A stretch of DNA of 42,768 nucleotides from Streptomyces afghaniensis 772 (GCA_000415505.1 KE354159.1:1-42768), one strand, 5' to 3'; counted from the first letter of the stretch, positions 33,247 through 41,864 are shown. Notes: generated by a model not told the origin, from the sequence alone. Translations and numbers: made by a program.

Positions 33247-34173
33247 ATGTCGCTGCCGGACGCGTTCCACGACATCGCCAAGCGCGTGAACAACTGGGGG
33301 CGTTGGGGAGCCGCAGACGAGCTCGGCACGCTGAACCTGATCACCGACGAGGTCGTCCGGGAGGCCGCGGCGACGGTCCGCACCGGTCGCCGGATCCCGC
33401 TCGCGCTGCCCCTCACGCGCGACGGCGTCCAGACGGGGATGATCCCGGGGCGGATCGACCCGCTGCACGTCATGGTGCAGATCAACCAGGAGCTCTTCGG
33501 CCCGGGCACCGTCGCGTGCAGCGACGACGCCGTGACCATGGGACTCCAGGCGGCCACCCACTGGGACGCGCTGCCGCACGTCTCGCACTCGGGCAGGCTC
33601 TACAACGGCCGCCCCGCGCACTCCATCACCCCGCACGACGGTGCCGAGTTCAGCGGCATCGACAAGGTCCGGCACCTCGTCTCGCGCGGAGTGCTGCTCG
33701 ACGTCGCCCGGGCCCGGGGCACGGAACGGCTCGACGGCGGGCACGCCGTCACGCCCGAGGACCTGGACGCGGCCGAGGAGCTGGCCGGTACGCGCGTGCG
33801 GGCCGGCGACATCGCGCTCGTACGGACGGGACAGGTCCAGCTCTGTCTGGCCGGGGACCGGCACGGGTACGCGTATCCGTCGCCGGGGCTGTCGATCCGG
33901 ACGCCGGAGTGGTTCCACGCGCGCGATGTCGCGGCGGTCGCCAACGACACCCTCACCTTCGAGGTGTTCCCGCCCGAGGTCGAGGATCTGTGGCTGCCGG
34001 TGCACGCCCTCCACCTTGTGGAGATGGGGATGCCGCAGGGCCAGAACTGGGATCTCGAAAAGTTGTCCACAGCCTGTGGAGAAACGGGCCGCTACGCGTT
34101 CCTGCTGGCGGCGACACCTGAGCCGTTCACCGGGGCGACCGGCTCTCCCGTGGCCCCGGTCGCCGTCCTGTAG
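33247..34173 (+). CDS. Cyclase-family (kynurenine-formamidase-like) metal hydrolase
   Basis: A 308-aa protein of the putative cyclase family (PF04199), metal-dependent hydrolases acting on amides, lactones or cyclic products. The metal-binding motif appears as ATHWDALPHVSHSG (about 98-111), the variant of HxGTHxDxPxH. Later residues LPVHALHLVEMGMPQGQNWD complete the fold. It probably opens a ring or hydrolyses an amide or lactone in the catabolic pathway. An AGGAGG-like ribosome site precedes ATG 33247. Divergent from the SDR under sites 7 and 8. Confidence 0.86.
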   Translation: MSLPDAFHDIAKRVNNWGRWGAADELGTLNLITDEVVREAAATVRTGRRIPLALPLTRDGVQTGMIPGRIDPLHVMVQINQELFGPGTVACSDDAVTMGLQAATHWDALPHVSHSGRLYNGRPAHSITPHDGAEFSGIDKVRHLVSRGVLLDVARARGTERLDGGHAVTPEDLDAAEELAGTRVRAGDIALVRTGQVQLCLAGDRHGYAYPSPGLSIRTPEWFHARDVAAVANDTLTFEVFPPEVEDLWLPVHALHLVEMGMPQGQNWDLEKLSTACGETGRYAFLLAATPEPFTGATGSPVAPVAVL

Positions 34174-34699
34174 GCCGGCACACCAGGCCCACACACCACG
34201 CCGACACGCCGGGCCGGCGCGCCTGGCCGCCCCCCAAGCCGCCGGCCAGGCCGCCGCCCCCACCTGAAGCTGGATGGCGGCGCCGCGCTGCTCGCCCCGA
34301 GCACGGCAGCGCGCGCCGCCACCCGACTCCGGCGCTCCCGCCCCGGCTCCCGTGGCCCTGACAGGGAGCCGACGCCGAATCACGACTCACACTCGCCGAG
34401 GGCCGCCGTCGCAGGCCCTCGCCGTCCCCTCACGGCGAATCGCTGCCCACAAGCGTGAGCAAACGGTCACCACCCGTCAACACCCGTCCGGTGTTTTGTT
34501 GCTTTTGCGGCCTTTACCATGGGCGCGCACGGAAGCACATCCCGGCGCATCGCCGCATGCCATGACGAAAGCGGCGGACCCGCCGTGCGACCGTGCCCCG
34601 GCCCCGCCGCAACACCGCGCGGCATGTGCCGCCGTACACCACACCTCGTCCGCCACGCGGTCGGCAGTCACGCAACAGGGCGCCCGGAGGACCCCGGCC
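34174..34699. other. 526-bp gap after the cyclase gene
   Basis: Contains GC-rich low-complexity sequence (34180-34330) and a weak hairpin, AACACC-CGTCC-GGTGTT (34479-34495), followed by a T-rich stretch. No gene is supported. It lies before the 3' end of the convergent anti-sigma gene. Confidence 0.5.
34479..34507 (+). terminator. Weak T-tailed hairpin
   Basis: AACACC (34479-34484) and GGTGTT (34490-34495) around a 5-nt loop are followed by TTGTTGCTTTT. It is the only T-tailed hairpin here and may end transcription from the cyclase side. The 300-bp distance makes this uncertain. Confidence 0.35.
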
Positions 34700-35194
34700 C
34701 TACACCGCCTCGTACGCCAATCCCTCCACGGCGGCCCCGCCGCCGTACGCCACCGCGCCGCCCCCGCACGCCGCCGCGACCTCGGGGGACTTCGAACACC
34801 GGTCCAGTTCGCACCAGATGCGCTTGCCGGTGCTCTCGACGCTCCAGCCCCAGCGGTCGGCGAGACCGTCGACGAGGGCGAGACCCCGGCCGCCGGTCGC
34901 GTCGTCGTCCGCACACCGGGGTACGGGGGCCCGGCCGCTGCGGTCGGCGACCTCCAGCCGGACGGTGGCCTCCTCCGTCACCGCGTGCGGCAGGGACAGC
35001 CGCAGTACGGCGGGCCGGCCCGTGTGCACCACGGCGTTGGTGACCAGCTCGGAGACGAGCAGGATCAGTGTCTCGGCGAGCGGCTCGTCGGCCTGTATGC
35101 CCGACCCGACCAGGCGGGAGCGGGCCCACCGCCGGGCCCGCCCCACCTCTGCGGGGTCGGGCCGGATCTCCAGCTGCACTTGAAGCACCTGCAC
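34700..35194 (-). CDS. HATPase (anti-sigma-factor-like) ATP-binding protein
   Basis: A 164-aa protein with a GHKL/HATPase_c fold of the RsbW/SpoIIAB-like kind abundant in Streptomyces. The helix LAETLILLVSELVTNAVVHT contains the N-box Asn for ATP-Mg. The G-box-like ATGGRGLALVDGLADRWGWS closes the ATP lid, and the strand ESTGKRIWCELD follows. Such proteins bind sigma factors or phosphorylate STAS anti-anti-sigma factors; a STAS protein is at 41123, but the two are not adjacent. The Gly/Ala-rich C-terminus (ACGGGAVAYGGGAAVEG) is unusual. GTG at 35194 is the first of three possible starts. Confidence 0.88.
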   Translation of the reverse strand: MQVLQVQLEIRPDPAEVGRARRWARSRLVGSGIQADEPLAETLILLVSELVTNAVVHTGRPAVLRLSLPHAVTEEATVRLEVADRSGRAPVPRCADDDATGGRGLALVDGLADRWGWSVESTGKRIWCELDRCSKSPEVAAACGGGAVAYGGGAAVEGLAYEAV

Positions 35195-35387
35195 CGCTCA
35201 CACCATCCGAACCGGCGGACACTTAGGCTCGCGCCTCACGAGGGCCACGATCGTAGCCATTTTCTGCATGGCCAGAACAACGGCCGGGACAAGGATCACG
35301 GAACGTGAATCCCTTGTGGGACAGCATGGTTGACGTACAGTCACCCCAACAAGCGCTTCGGGCATATTCCAGCGCGAAGGAGTACCC

Positions 35388-35513
35388 GTGCGGCATACTG
35401 TGCGACGCTCGCTGCAGGGAGTCGAACAGGCGGCGCCACGGGGTCGTACCGCGCTCAGAACCACTCGCATCTCACACAAGGTACCGGAGCCCGCAGTCGA
35501 CTCCGGGCCGTGA
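35388..35513 (+). CDS. Candidate small basic protein (41 aa)
   Basis: GTG at 35388 follows AAGGAG by five bases, the best ribosome site in this 428-bp gap. It encodes a 41-aa, Arg-rich peptide (RHTVRRSLQGVEQAAPRGRT, then ALRTTRISHKVPEPAVDSGP). No family is recognised and codon use is only partly Streptomyces-like. It may be a real small regulator or a leader peptide. The rest of the gap holds no gene. Confidence 0.4.
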   Translation: MRHTVRRSLQGVEQAAPRGRTALRTTRISHKVPEPAVDSGP

Positions 35514-35622
35514 CGAGTCACTCCGAGGACACAAGCCGATATCAACGCTCCGTGATCACGGGATGCCACGATCCGCGACATCTCCGCGGGCATATTCGGT
35601 GACACCGCAGCCAGGCGGCCTA

Positions 35623-36510
35623 TCAGGCCGCTCCGGTCGCCAGAGCGGCCGCGAGAGCCTCCTCACTCTCCGTGATTCCGCCCGCACGCTGGGTTCGAAC
35701 CCATGCGCGTTTGAGATGGAGATGGACCTCGGACTCCCAGGTGAAGCCCATGCCGCCGTGCACCTGGAGACAGTCGCGGGCGCCGCGCACGGCGGCTTCG
35801 TCGGCGAGCAGCCGGGCGGCGGCGATGTCGACCGGGTCGGCGGTGACGGCCGCCGCGTACACCGCCGCGCGGGCCGTCTCCGACCGGACCAGCATCCCGG
35901 CGCACAGGTGTGCCACCGCCTGGAAGCTCCCGACGGGCCGTCCGAACTGTTCGCGCGCCCGGGCGTGTTGCACCGCCAGTTCGCAGACGCGGGCGGCCGT
36001 GCCGAGCTGCTCGGCGGCGGTGAGGAGGACGGCGACGGGATCCGGTTGCGCTGCCGTGCCGCCGGGCACGCGGTGCAGGGGCGTCAGCGGGTCGAGGGAG
36101 CGCATCGGCACGGCGCCGGTGGCGTCACCGCGTACGACGTCGGCCTGCGCCGGCCACTCCACGAGCCCGCCGTCCACGGCCGTGACGACCGTCTCCCCGG
36201 TGGCGGCTCCCGGCACCGCACCGGCGGCGAGATGGGTGGCGGCCAACGGCCCCGGCAGCAGCACCCGCCCCGCCTCCTCGAACACCAACACCGCCTCCGG
36301 CAGCCCGAGTCCCACCCCGCCCTCCGCCTCCGGCAGCCGCAGCGCGAAGAACCCGGCGTCGCCGAGGGCCCGCCACAGCTCCCGGTCGAGCCGCGCGGGC
36401 CCCTCGGCGGCGGCCCGCAGTGCCGCCCCGTCGAAGTGCCGCGCCAGCAGCTGCCGCATGCCGTCCCGCAACGCCCGCTGGTCGTCCGTCAACCGGAAGC
36501 GCACGGTCAC
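35623..36510 (-). CDS. Acyl-CoA dehydrogenase, short partner subunit
   Basis: A 295-aa, shortened acyl-CoA dehydrogenase. It keeps the N-terminal helices (RFRLTDDQRALRDGMRQLLA, GVGLGLPEAVLVFEEAGRVL) but lacks the middle FAD-binding beta domain present in its ~380-aa relatives. It ends with QVHGGMGFTWESEVHLHLKR, the GIGFTWE-type. Its start GTG overlaps the stop of the full-length dehydrogenase (GTGA). A short and a full-length pair translated together matches the alpha2-beta2 FadE/ChsE heterotetramers of steroid-side-chain degradation. Start 36510 was chosen for this overlap. Confidence 0.9.
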   Translation of the reverse strand: MTVRFRLTDDQRALRDGMRQLLARHFDGAALRAAAEGPARLDRELWRALGDAGFFALRLPEAEGGVGLGLPEAVLVFEEAGRVLLPGPLAATHLAAGAVPGAATGETVVTAVDGGLVEWPAQADVVRGDATGAVPMRSLDPLTPLHRVPGGTAAQPDPVAVLLTAAEQLGTAARVCELAVQHARAREQFGRPVGSFQAVAHLCAGMLVRSETARAAVYAAAVTADPVDIAAARLLADEAAVRGARDCLQVHGGMGFTWESEVHLHLKRAWVRTQRAGGITESEEALAAALATGAA

Positions 36511-37640
36511 CGTCCCTTCGGCAGGCCGAGGATCCGCTCGGCGATGATGCTGTGCTGGATCTGCGAGGTGCCGGCCGCGATGGTGTACGACAGGGAGGAG
36601 AGACGGTCGAGCGTCCAGGGGCGGTCCAGGTCGAGGCAGTCGGCGCCCAGTACCTCGGCGGCGGCGTCGTAGAGCTCCTGGCGGGCGTGCGAGTACCGCA
36701 GCTTGAAGACCGAGCCTCCGACGCCCGGCACTCCCCCCGACGCCTGAGCCGCGCTGACGTTCCACTGCGTCAGCCGCCACAGCGCCCGGAACTCGGCGTT
36801 GAGCCTGCCCAGCCGGCGCCGTAGCACCGGGTCGTCCCAACGGCCGTTCTCGCGGGCCTCGACCGCCAGTTCGCCGAGGACGCGGCGGCAGGCGACGACC
36901 TCGCCGGCGAAGGCCGTGCCGCGTTCGAAGGACAGCGTCACCATGGTCACGCGCCAGCCGTCGTTCTCGTCCCCGACCCGGTTCGCCACCGGCACCCGCA
37001 CCTCGTCGAGGAAGACCTCGGCGAACTCGGCCGACCCGGCGAGCGTGCGCAGCGGCCGTACGGTGATGCCGGGCGCGTCCATGGGCAGGGCCAGCCAGGT
37101 GATGCCCCGGTGCCTGGGCGCCTCGGGGTCGGTGCGGACCAACAGCTCGCACCAGTCCGCGACTTCCGCGTGGGAGGTCCAGATCTTGGAGCCGGTCACG
37201 ACGTAGTCGTCGCCGTCGCGCCGGGCGCGCGTGCGCAGGGCCGCGAGGTCGGAGCCGGCGTCCGGTTCGCTGAAGCCCTGGCACCAGACCTCCTCGCCGC
37301 GCAGGATCGGCGGCAGCCAGCGCGCCCGCTGCTCGTCCGTGCCCTCGGCGGCGATCGTCGGCCCGGCGTGCAGCAGCCCCACGAAGCCCGCGCCCACGTA
37401 GGGCGCGCCCGCCTGCTCGGTTTCCTCCAGGAAGATCAGCCGGGTGGTCGGGGAGGCGTCCCAGTGGACGTCGGCGTAACCGGCGTCGTGGAGCCTGCGC
37501 TGCCAGCCGAGGTCGTACGCCCGCCGCCCGGGCCAGTCGTCGGGGGACGGCTCGGGCGGGAGTCCGGGGAGCGTTTTCGCGAGCCACTCCCGCAGCCGGG
37601 CCCGGAACTCCTCCTCCTCGGGCGTGTCCGACAGGTCCAT
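36507..37640 (-). CDS. Acyl-CoA dehydrogenase, full-length partner subunit
   Basis: A 377-aa FAD enzyme with all three domains. N-terminus DTPEEEEFRARLREWLAKTL, flavin contact EEVWCQGFSEPDAGSDLAAL, TGSKIWTSHAEVADWCELLV, and the C-terminal AAGTSQIQHSIIAERILGLP. It should form a heteromer with the short subunit encoded immediately downstream and carry the FAD-binding half of the active site. It is coupled to the amidohydrolase upstream by ATGA and is therefore under the double operator at 38863-38906. Confidence 0.92.
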   Translation of the reverse strand: MDLSDTPEEEEFRARLREWLAKTLPGLPPEPSPDDWPGRRAYDLGWQRRLHDAGYADVHWDASPTTRLIFLEETEQAGAPYVGAGFVGLLHAGPTIAAEGTDEQRARWLPPILRGEEVWCQGFSEPDAGSDLAALRTRARRDGDDYVVTGSKIWTSHAEVADWCELLVRTDPEAPRHRGITWLALPMDAPGITVRPLRTLAGSAEFAEVFLDEVRVPVANRVGDENDGWRVTMVTLSFERGTAFAGEVVACRRVLGELAVEARENGRWDDPVLRRRLGRLNAEFRALWRLTQWNVSAAQASGGVPGVGGSVFKLRYSHARQELYDAAAEVLGADCLDLDRPWTLDRLSSLSYTIAAGTSQIQHSIIAERILGLPKGR

Positions 37641-38836
37641 CAGCGGTCGAGGTCCAGGTCCAGCATCCGGATGGCGTTGCCCCGCATCAGCTTGTACACC
37701 GTCTCGTCGTCGAGGCCCTTCACATGGTCGAGGGCGACCTCCTTGGTGTGCGGGAAGGTCGAGTCGACGTGCGGGTAGTCCGTCTCGAAGGTGGCGTTGT
37801 CGCGGCCGACGACGTCGATCGACGCCACTCCGTGCTTGTCGCGGAAGAAGCAGCAGAAGATCTGCCGGTAGTAGTACGTCGACGGCGGCTCGGGGATCGT
37901 GTCGCGGACGCCGCCCCAGGCGCGGTGCTCCTCCCAGACGTCGTCGGCGCGCTCCAGGGCGTACGGGACCCACCCCATCTGGCCTTCGGAGTAGGCGAGT
38001 TTGAGCTGCGGGAACCTCACCAGCACTCCGCTGAAGAGGAAGTCCATCATCGAGGCCATCGCGTTGTTGAAGCTGAGCGAGGCCTGGACTGCGGGCGGGG
38101 CGTCCGGGGAGGCGGCCGGCATCTGGGACGAGGACCCGATGTGCATGTTGACGACCGTCCCGGTCTCCTGGCAGACCGCGAAGAACGGGTCCCAGTAGCC
38201 GGAGTGGATGGACGGCAGCCCGAGGTGGGTGGGGATCTCGGAGAAGGTGACGGCCTTCACCCCGCGCGCGGCGTTGCGCCGGATCTCGGCGACGGCCAGC
38301 CCGACGTCCCACAGCGGAATCAGGCACAGCGGGATGAGCCGCCCGCCGCTGTCGCCGCACCACTCCTCGACCATCCAGTCGTTGTAGGCGCGCACGCAGG
38401 CCAGGGCGACCTCCTTGTCGTGCGCCTCGGCGAAGGTCTGGCCGCAGAACCTCGGGAAGCTCGGGAAGCAGAGGCTGGCCTCGACATGGTTGAGGTCCAT
38501 GTCCTTCAGCCGCTCCTTGGGGTCCCAGCAGCCGGGCCGCATCTCCTGGCGGGTGATGCCCTCCAGGGTCATCTCGTCGCGGTCGAAGCCGACGGCGGCG
38601 ATGTTGCGCTTGTACGGGAACTTCAGGTCCTCGTAGATCCACCAGTCGGTGGGCGGGCCGTCCGGATCCATGGTGATGCGGTACTTGCCGCCGATGTAGG
38701 CGAGTTCACCGATCCCGGCGGTCAGCGCCCTGGGTCCGCGGTCGCGGTACTTGGCCGGCAACCAGGTGTCGAAGAGGTGGGCGGGCTCGATCACGTGGTC
38801 GTCGACGCTGATGATGCGGGGCAGTTCGGTGGCCAT
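37640..38836 (-). CDS. Amidohydrolase 2-family metal-dependent hydrolase
   Basis: A 398-aa TIM-barrel hydrolase of the amidohydrolase_2/ACMSD-like family. The first strand SVDDHVIEPAHLFDTWLPAK carries the DxH metal pair in the form DDHV. Later histidines occur in VVNMHIGSSSQM and the Asp in FETDYPHVDSTFPH. Many such proteins accompany acyl-CoA dehydrogenases in Actinobacteria and may decarboxylate or hydrolyse ring-cleavage intermediates. The exact reaction is unknown. It leads an operon with two dehydrogenase subunits and is preceded by operator sites 9 and 10. Confidence 0.9.
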   Translation of the reverse strand: MATELPRIISVDDHVIEPAHLFDTWLPAKYRDRGPRALTAGIGELAYIGGKYRITMDPDGPPTDWWIYEDLKFPYKRNIAAVGFDRDEMTLEGITRQEMRPGCWDPKERLKDMDLNHVEASLCFPSFPRFCGQTFAEAHDKEVALACVRAYNDWMVEEWCGDSGGRLIPLCLIPLWDVGLAVAEIRRNAARGVKAVTFSEIPTHLGLPSIHSGYWDPFFAVCQETGTVVNMHIGSSSQMPAASPDAPPAVQASLSFNNAMASMMDFLFSGVLVRFPQLKLAYSEGQMGWVPYALERADDVWEEHRAWGGVRDTIPEPPSTYYYRQIFCCFFRDKHGVASIDVVGRDNATFETDYPHVDSTFPHTKEVALDHVKGLDDETVYKLMRGNAIRMLDLDLDR

Positions 38837-38862
38837 GGGTCCCCTCCGCCGGACGGTACTTA

Positions 38863-38879
38863 TCTGATGCAGCGTCAGA
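38863..38879. promoter_or_regulatory. Regulon palindrome, site 9 (amidohydrolase side)
   Basis: TCTGATG-CAG-CGTCAGA, 26 bp from the amidohydrolase ATG. It is identical in both arms to site 2. Confidence 0.8.
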
Positions 38880-38889
38880 TAGCATCCCA

Positions 38890-38906
38890 CCTGACGACCC
38901 GTCAGC
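38890..38906. promoter_or_regulatory. Regulon palindrome, site 10 (acyl-CoA synthetase side)
   Basis: CCTGACG-ACC-CGTCAGC, 20 bp before the synthetase GTG start and 27 bp from the start of site 9. The two form a double operator for the divergent genes. Confidence 0.8.
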
Positions 38907-38926
38907 CAAGGAGCCAGGGGGCAGCC

Positions 38927-40429
38927 GTGAACGAGACCCCGCACGCCCTGAGTTCGTCCCGCACCCTGTGGGAGCTGGTCGCCCGCCGCGCCGCTCTCAC
39001 CCCCGACCGCCCGCTCTTCCTCCAGGACGACCGTGTGCTCACCTTCGGCGCCCTGCCTACGCGCGCCGAGCGAGTCGCGGCCGGGCTGTACGGCATGGGT
39101 GTACGCCCCGGCACGGTGGTCGCCTGGCAGCTGCCCACCCGTATCGAGACGGCCCTGCTCTCCTTCGCGCTGGCCCGCCTCGGCGCCGTGCAGACCCCGG
39201 TGATCCCCCTCTACCGGCACCGCGAGGTCGGCTTCGCGCTGCGCGAGTCGAAGGCGGAGTTCTTCGCGGTGCCGGGCGAATGGCGGGGCTTCGACCACAC
39301 GGAGATGGCACGGCGGCTCGGCGCGAGGGGCGTCTTCGAGGCGTACGACGACCTGCCCGAGGGCGATCCGTCCGTGCTGCCTCCCCCGCCCTCCGACGGC
39401 ACCGCGGTCCGCTGGATCTACTGGACGTCCGGCACGACCTCGGCCCCCAAGGGCGTGCTGCACACGGACCGTTCCCTGCTCGCGGGCGGTTCCTGCCTCG
39501 CCCACGCGCTGCGCCCCTCGGCGGACGACGTGGGGTCGATCGCCTTCCCCTACGCCCACATAGGCGGGCCCGACTACACGGTGATGCTGCTGCTGTACGG
39601 CTTCCCGGCGGTGCTGTTCGAGCAGTTCGCGCTGCCGGACGCGCTGGCGGCGTTCCGCGCGCACGGGGTGACGATGGCGGGCGGGTCGACGGCGTTCTAC
39701 TCGATGTTCCTCGCGGAGCAGCGGAAACAGCCGGGGGTTCCGGTCGTCCCCTCACTGCGGCTGCTGGCGGGGGGCGGGGCGCCCAAGCCGCCGGAGCTGT
39801 ACCACGCCGTCGTACGCGAGATGGGCGTGCAACTCACCCACGGCTACGGCATGACCGAGGTGCCGATGATCACCATGGGGTCGCCGGACGACCCGCCCGA
39901 GCTGCTGGCGACGACCGAGGGACGGCCGCCGGAGGGGATGGAAATACGGATCGTGGAGGGGGAGGTGCGGTTGCGCGGGGAGGCGGTGTGCCGGGGATAT
40001 CTGGACCCGGGGCAGACGGCCGCGGCCTTCGACGAGGACGGCTTCCTGCGCACCGGCGACCTCGGGCGGCTGACGGAGACCGGACACCTCGTCCTCACCG
40101 GCCGGCTGAAGGACGTGATCATCCGCAAGGGCGAGAACATCTCGGCCCAGGAGGTCGAGGACCTGCTGCACCGGCATCCGGCGGTCGGGGACGTGGCGGT
40201 GATCGGGCTGCCGGACGCGGCACGCGGGGAGCTGGTGTGCGCGGTGGTGGAACAACCCCCGGGGACCGAGGCCCTGACGCTCGCGGCCGCGACCGCCTTC
40301 CTGCGCGCCGAGGGACTGTCCGTGCACAAGCTGCCGGAGCGGCTGGAGGTCGTGGACGCCCTTCCGCGGGGCGAGACCCTGCGGAAGGTGCTGAAGTACA
40401 AGCTGCGCGAGCGCTATTCGGGCACGTGA
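38927..40429 (+). CDS. Acyl-CoA synthetase (AMP-forming, ANL superfamily)
   Basis: A 500-aa adenylating ligase that activates a carboxylic acid to its CoA thioester. The ATP-binding motif reads YWTSGTTSAPKGVLHT (about 165-180). GYGMTEVPMITMG is the A5 region, TGDLGRLTETGHLVLTGRLKD the A7-A8 hinge, and the catalytic Lys lies near the C-terminus in GETLRKVLKYKLR. The protein is likely the first step of the pathway, in contrast to the ADP-forming enzyme at 14657. GTG at 38927 is chosen because AAGGAG lies upstream. It is divergent from the amidohydrolase operon. Confidence 0.92.
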   Translation: MNETPHALSSSRTLWELVARRAALTPDRPLFLQDDRVLTFGALPTRAERVAAGLYGMGVRPGTVVAWQLPTRIETALLSFALARLGAVQTPVIPLYRHREVGFALRESKAEFFAVPGEWRGFDHTEMARRLGARGVFEAYDDLPEGDPSVLPPPPSDGTAVRWIYWTSGTTSAPKGVLHTDRSLLAGGSCLAHALRPSADDVGSIAFPYAHIGGPDYTVMLLLYGFPAVLFEQFALPDALAAFRAHGVTMAGGSTAFYSMFLAEQRKQPGVPVVPSLRLLAGGGAPKPPELYHAVVREMGVQLTHGYGMTEVPMITMGSPDDPPELLATTEGRPPEGMEIRIVEGEVRLRGEAVCRGYLDPGQTAAAFDEDGFLRTGDLGRLTETGHLVLTGRLKDVIIRKGENISAQEVEDLLHRHPAVGDVAVIGLPDAARGELVCAVVEQPPGTEALTLAAATAFLRAEGLSVHKLPERLEVVDALPRGETLRKVLKYKLRERYSGT

Positions 40430-40441
40430 CGCCCGGTGCGG

Positions 40442-40954
40442 CTACTCGGGGACGGTGAAGTAGCGGGCGAAGGCGGGGACGACCTCGGCCTCGCCGACCT
40501 TGCCGTCACCGTCCGCGTCGAGCGTGGCGGCGGCCGTGCCCGCGATGTCCTCGGGGACGCCGAGGCACTTCAGGACGCGGGCGGCCTCCTCGACCGTCGC
40601 CGCGCCGTCACCGTCGGTGTCGGCGACGTCCAGGGCCGCGTGCAGGAAAGGACGGGCGATCTCGGCGAACCGGTCGGGGTTGTCGCGCAGTCGCTTGACC
40701 GCGCCGTTGACGAACTCCTCGCGCGTGATGCGCTGGTCGCCGTCGCGGTCCGCAATCCCGGCCATGCCCTGCCAGAAGCCCTCGGCGCCGCCGTACAGCG
40801 CCTGCCCCTTGTCGGACCGGGCCGCCACGGCGAACTCCGTGAGCAGCGCCTTGGCCGCGCCGTAGAAGTCCTCGCGGTCGATGTAGCCGTTGCCGTCCTG
40901 GTCGAAGGTGGCGAACCGGGCGGCGATCCTGCGCTCGTACTCGCTGCTGACCAT
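40442..40954 (-). CDS. EF-hand calcium-binding protein (calerythrin/CabD-like)
   Basis: A 170-aa soluble protein with four EF-hand loops: DQDGNGYIDREDF, DRDGDQRITREEF, DTDGDGAATVEEA and DADGDGKVGEAEV. Loops 1, 2 and 4 have full DxDxDG-type calcium ligands; loop 3 ends in Glu-Glu-Ala and may bind weakly. Streptomyces has several such calcium sensors or buffers. AAAGAGA precedes ATG 40954. Its stop is 12 bp from that of the convergent synthetase. Confidence 0.92.
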   Translation of the reverse strand: MVSSEYERRIAARFATFDQDGNGYIDREDFYGAAKALLTEFAVAARSDKGQALYGGAEGFWQGMAGIADRDGDQRITREEFVNGAVKRLRDNPDRFAEIARPFLHAALDVADTDGDGAATVEEAARVLKCLGVPEDIAGTAAATLDADGDGKVGEAEVVPAFARYFTVPE

Positions 40955-41122
40955 GTCTCTTTCAGGCCGCCTTACGTCGGGTGGGGTGCTTCTCGCTCGG
41001 AGCGTACGACGGAGGGGGCCGTTCGGGCGCGGGAAAACGTCGCTTGTGCCAAGACCGGGGGAATTCCGGGACAACAGCGTGTCGGAACGGCAACACTCGC
41101 CCTACCGTGCGTCACCGGCCGC

Positions 41123-41503
41123 TCACGCGGACAGGGGTTCCCCCTCGTCGCCCAGGGCCGCGTCCACATCGCCGTAGACGTCGAACAGCCTGCGAACGCC
41201 CAGCGCGCCGAGCACCCGGTTGACATGAGACCCGTCGGCCGCGCCCCGGGCGGGCAGCACCAGCCGAAGCCGGCCCTGGCAGGAGCGGATCAGCCGACGG
41301 GCGGCGATGAGCACGCCGACGCCGCTGGAATCGCAGAAGAACACCTCGGACAGGTCGAGGACAAGACAGTGGTGCCCCTCGGCCACCGCGTCGTGCACAC
41401 GCTGACGCAGCACCGGCGACGTCACCAGATCCAGCTCGCCCGACACCTGGAGCACGGCCCATTCGCCCTGCTCGCCGCCGGTCACTTTGAAGGTCACCAC
41501 CAC
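41123..41503 (-). CDS. STAS-domain anti-sigma-factor antagonist
   Basis: A 126-aa single STAS domain of the SpoIIAA/RsbV type. The phosphorylatable Ser is in FFCDSSGVGVLIAARRLI (about residues 55-72), preceded by the LVLDLSEV strand. It presumably binds an HATPase anti-sigma factor when unphosphorylated, freeing a sigma factor. The nearest HATPase gene is at 34700 and is not adjacent. The ATG at 41503 fits the STAS start. Confidence 0.9.
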   Translation of the reverse strand: MVVTFKVTGGEQGEWAVLQVSGELDLVTSPVLRQRVHDAVAEGHHCLVLDLSEVFFCDSSGVGVLIAARRLIRSCQGRLRLVLPARGAADGSHVNRVLGALGVRRLFDVYGDVDAALGDEGEPLSA

Positions 41504-41864
41504 GCCCTTCGATCGCCAAAACGGAAGCAGTCCCTACGCTTCCTTGCAGCGCGGCTGCCCAGCGGCCGTTCCCTGAAACACAACCCGAAAAACGGATCCC
41601 CCGGAGATGAGGCTTGTTTTAGTCGACTTCGTTCCTGTTCGATCCTCTTCAGTCGGGTCTGATCAGAGGACGGCCGGGTAGGCGCGGTCCGACAGCATCC
41701 GTCGCGAGCACCGGCGATCCCCTACCACCTGCGGCCGGTCAGGGGGCGCACATTGCCACAAAGGGGCGTGCGCTACCGGACGTGCCGACTACATTCGGGG
41801 AGACGTCGGACACAGGCTGGACAGAGCACGGGCGCGGGACACGAGCAGGGGGTGAGAGGGCCGC
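41504..41864. other. 361-bp gap upstream of the sigma factor gene
   Basis: A divergent promoter region between the STAS gene and the sigma-factor gene. It has a lower-GC patch at 41600-41660 (CTTGTTTTAGTCGAC and neighbours), where promoters may lie, but no confident -35/-10 pair, palindrome or small ORF. GAGAGG at about 41852 is the ribosome site for ATG 41865. Confidence 0.5.

Noticed and set aside
35329-35345. GTTGACG-TAC-AGTCACC as an eleventh regulon site
   Set aside because: Only the central TGACG-TAC fits. The right arm matches at four of seven bases and the neighbouring small ORF has no link to CoA metabolism.
4287-38906. Calling the operators KstR or KstR2 sites
   Set aside because: The published KstR (AAC...GTT type) and KstR2 (CAAG...CTTG type) motifs differ from the YCTGACG/CGTCAGA arms here.
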